Shown: positions 5,601 through 6,330 of the stretch, piece by piece
Position numbering within the stretch: the stretch's first letter is position 1
Layout: the number at the start of each line of letters is the position of its first letter
Assembly: GCA_012032575.1 (NCBI GenBank)
Contig: JAAUSP010000453.1
Coordinates: 1-6,330, forward strand
Source: Anaerolineales bacterium
Lineage (GTDB): Bacteria; Chloroflexota; Anaerolineae; 4572-78; J111
Length of the DNA stretch: 6,330 nt
Reading direction: 5' to 3'
Made by a program: the position numbers and the translations under genes
Notes under the pieces: model-generated
Seen by the model: the letters and a program-made list of their open reading frames with translations, nothing else
Databases searched by the model: none
Told to the model about the DNA's origin: nothing

Positions 5601-6330
5601 TCTGACCGCCTCGCTGGAATTGCGCTTGAGACAAGAAGCCGCAGAACAGGCCAGGCAGCAAAAAGAACTGGCCCAGGCCCAACAGTTAGCCGAAGAGCAG
5701 CGCCAACGCGCCGAAGTCCAGACCCAGGCAGCCGCCCGGCTGCGCCGCCGGGCGATCTGGTTGGCCGCCATCCTGATCCTACTGCTACTGGCAGTTATCG
5801 CCGCGATTGCCTTCGGCTTCCAGGCTCAAAATGAAGCCGACCGGGCCGATGCCAATTTGTCTACGGCGCAGTACCGGGCCACCCAGGAAAGTCTGGCCCG
5901 CGGCCAGGCGGTGGCTAACCTGAGCACGGCCCAGTATCGGGCCACCCAAGAAGCCCAAGCTCGCGGTGAAGCCGTGGCCAACCTGGCCACAGCCCAGTTC
6001 CGTGCCACCCTGGAAGCGGAGGCCCGCAACAACGCCGAAGCCGCGGCCACGCTGGAAGCTCTGGCCAGGGCCGATGCAGATTCCAACCTCAGTACAGCAG
6101 TCTATCGCGCCACGCTGGAAGCCGCGGCACGCAGCCAGGCAGCGGCCAACCTGGGCACAGCCCAAGCCAACGCCACCCTGGAGAGCCTGGCCCGCAGCAC
6201 CGCCGTGGCTGAGGCGACTCGCTCCGCCCAGGCCGAACAAACTGCTCAGGCTGAAGCCACCAACGCCATTCAGTCCGAACAAACGGCTCAGGCCGAATCG
6301 ACCCGCGCGATTCAAGCCGAGCAAACGGCC
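2611..6330 (+). CDS. Kinase-like/nSTAND NTPase fusion, membrane-anchored, with repeat coiled coil (3' end outside window)
   Basis: A single large gene, at least 1240 residues after repair of two compensating indels near 3565 and 3639. Order: residues 1-95, unrecognised; 97-520, aminoglycoside-phosphotransferase/choline-kinase-like domain (Lys141 in VVVKF, HGDLNLEN at 390, IDF at 410) with an insertion at about 254-350; 558-1000, nSTAND1-type NTPase (YRGLEFF, FFGRE, Walker A at 605, DQFEE at 702); 1000-1047, charged coiled coil; 1048-1070, transmembrane helix; 1082 onward, 21- and 14-residue repeats. The start at ATG 2611 has a modest AGAGG upstream. The frame stays open to the window end, and by analogy with related nSTAND proteins a C-terminal WD40 or other sensor domain may follow. 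The gene probably acts as an NTP-driven sensor or switch at the membrane, perhaps in a conflict system. If the indels are real, only a 339-residue fragment is made from the first start. Confidence 0.8.
3565..3640 (+). other. Pair of compensating frame disruptions
   Basis: The frame used before 3565 and after 3640 is the same, but between these points it gives a poor reading and the stop TAG at 3628-3630. The sensible reading in between lies in the other frame: DRRPPGEVIEGRVIETR, then SSLLAAE. One additional G in the GGG at 3565-3567 would enter that frame, and one G fewer in the GG at 3639-3640 would leave it, giving LLAAEAAEALGPTLNLAEAS. The apparent end of a 339-residue protein at 3630 is therefore not a real domain boundary, because it cuts the kinase before its catalytic loop. 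Confidence 0.8.
3629..3645. repeat. Perfect 7-bp hairpin at the second indel site
   Basis: AGCCGCC and GGCGGCT are separated by GAA, a strong GC-rich stem with a three-base loop. The presumed extra G is at 3639-3640, at the base of the loop on the right arm. Without it, the stem would be six pairs with a four-base loop. Such stems favour both polymerase slippage and sequencing error. It lies inside a coding region without a T-run, so it is not taken as a terminator. Confidence 0.6.
4282..5620 (+). other. nSTAND1-type NTPase domain with winged-helix end
   Basis: Residues about 558-1000. The entry motif YRGLEFFDVQHAPYFFGRE is characteristic of nSTAND1 proteins. Walker A is canonical, GPSGSGKSS (4423-4449); Walker B is LLVDQFEEIFT with Asp702 at 4714; TLRADFYGK after 4828 is the sensor strand with Arg; GGLPLLQYALRELW is the GxP motif of the STAND lid; and EVAHEALIRNWPRLQGWL (from about 5380) is the conserved winged-helix end. 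Nothing essential is missing, so this NTPase should be active, unlike the degenerate one at the first gene. STAND proteins use NTP binding and hydrolysis to switch between closed and oligomeric states. Confidence 0.92.
5752..5820 (+). other. Single transmembrane helix
   Basis: Residues 1048-1070 read AIWLAAILILLLLAVIAAIA and then FGF, a clean hydrophobic stretch of about 23 residues. It is preceded by the basic cluster RLRRR, which by the positive-inside rule places the kinase and NTPase parts in the cytoplasm and the following repeats outside. A charged, Gln/Glu/Ala-rich coiled coil precedes it (about 5620-5740). Confidence 0.88.
5854..6330 (+). repeat. Tandem 21- and 14-residue repeats (coiled coil), running off the window
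   Basis: After the membrane helix, the protein consists of in-frame repeats in multiples of seven residues. Five 63-base units start at 5854, 5917, 5980, 6085 and 6148, each beginning NL(S/A/G)TAQ or a close variant, with (R/N)AT(Q/L)E in the middle and an AR at position 15-16. One 42-base unit (6043-6084) interrupts them. From 6211, 42-base units beginning E(A/S)T and containing EQTAQA follow at 6211, 6253 and 6295. The units are similar but not identical at the DNA level, so they are older duplications. The heptad multiples indicate a long alpha-helical coiled coil. Confidence 0.85.

Noticed and set aside
5785..6324. Minus-strand 179-codon glycine-rich open frame
   Set aside because: It is the antisense shadow of the alanine-rich repeats; the Gly/Leu-rich periodic composition follows from GCC/CAG-rich codons of the plus strand, and no ribosome binding site was found.
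5854..6330. CRISPR array or DNA-level satellite
   Set aside because: The repeats are in frame, vary between units and have no spacers; they are protein-coding coiled-coil repeats.

Overview
The window looks like an accessory or signalling locus from a bacterium with large, multidomain NTPase genes. The nSTAND-type NTPase fused to a phosphotransferase-like domain, the OmpR-type winged helix fused to an ATPase, and the overall style suggest a filamentous Chloroflexota lineage (Anaerolineae or Caldilineae type). This assignment rests on recognised protein style only, so it is tentative. Long alanine-rich and proline-rich GC-rich stretches lie mainly in the third gene; the first 250 bases are clearly AT-richer.

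Layout: Bases 1-59 carry the first 19 codons of a minus-strand gene with a strong ribosome binding site, possibly an IS630-like transposase. Bases 60-263 are an AT-rich divergent intergenic region with a small palindrome. Bases 264-1641 encode a STAND/AAA-like ATPase ending in an OmpR/PhoB-type winged helix. This gene is interrupted by a one-base frame disruption at about 1251. Bases 1749-2564 encode an intact inositol-monophosphatase-family phosphatase. From 2611 to beyond the window end runs one very large gene: an unknown N-terminal region, an aminoglycoside-phosphotransferase/choline-kinase-like domain with a proline-rich, beta-rich insertion, an nSTAND1-type NTPase, one transmembrane helix and a heptad-based repeat coiled coil. 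The apparent stop at 3628-3630 is produced by a pair of compensating indels (about 3565 and about 3639). Restoring the frame gives at least 1240 residues with no further stop up to 6330.

The three plus-strand genes are co-directional with gaps of about 100 and 46 bases, so they may be co-transcribed. A DNA-binding ATPase, a small-molecule phosphatase and a membrane-anchored kinase-like/NTPase protein together would suit a signalling or conflict (defence-like) module, but that role is inference. The three single-base disruptions in otherwise well-preserved reading frames mean that assembly or sequencing error must be excluded before any of these genes is called a pseudogene.
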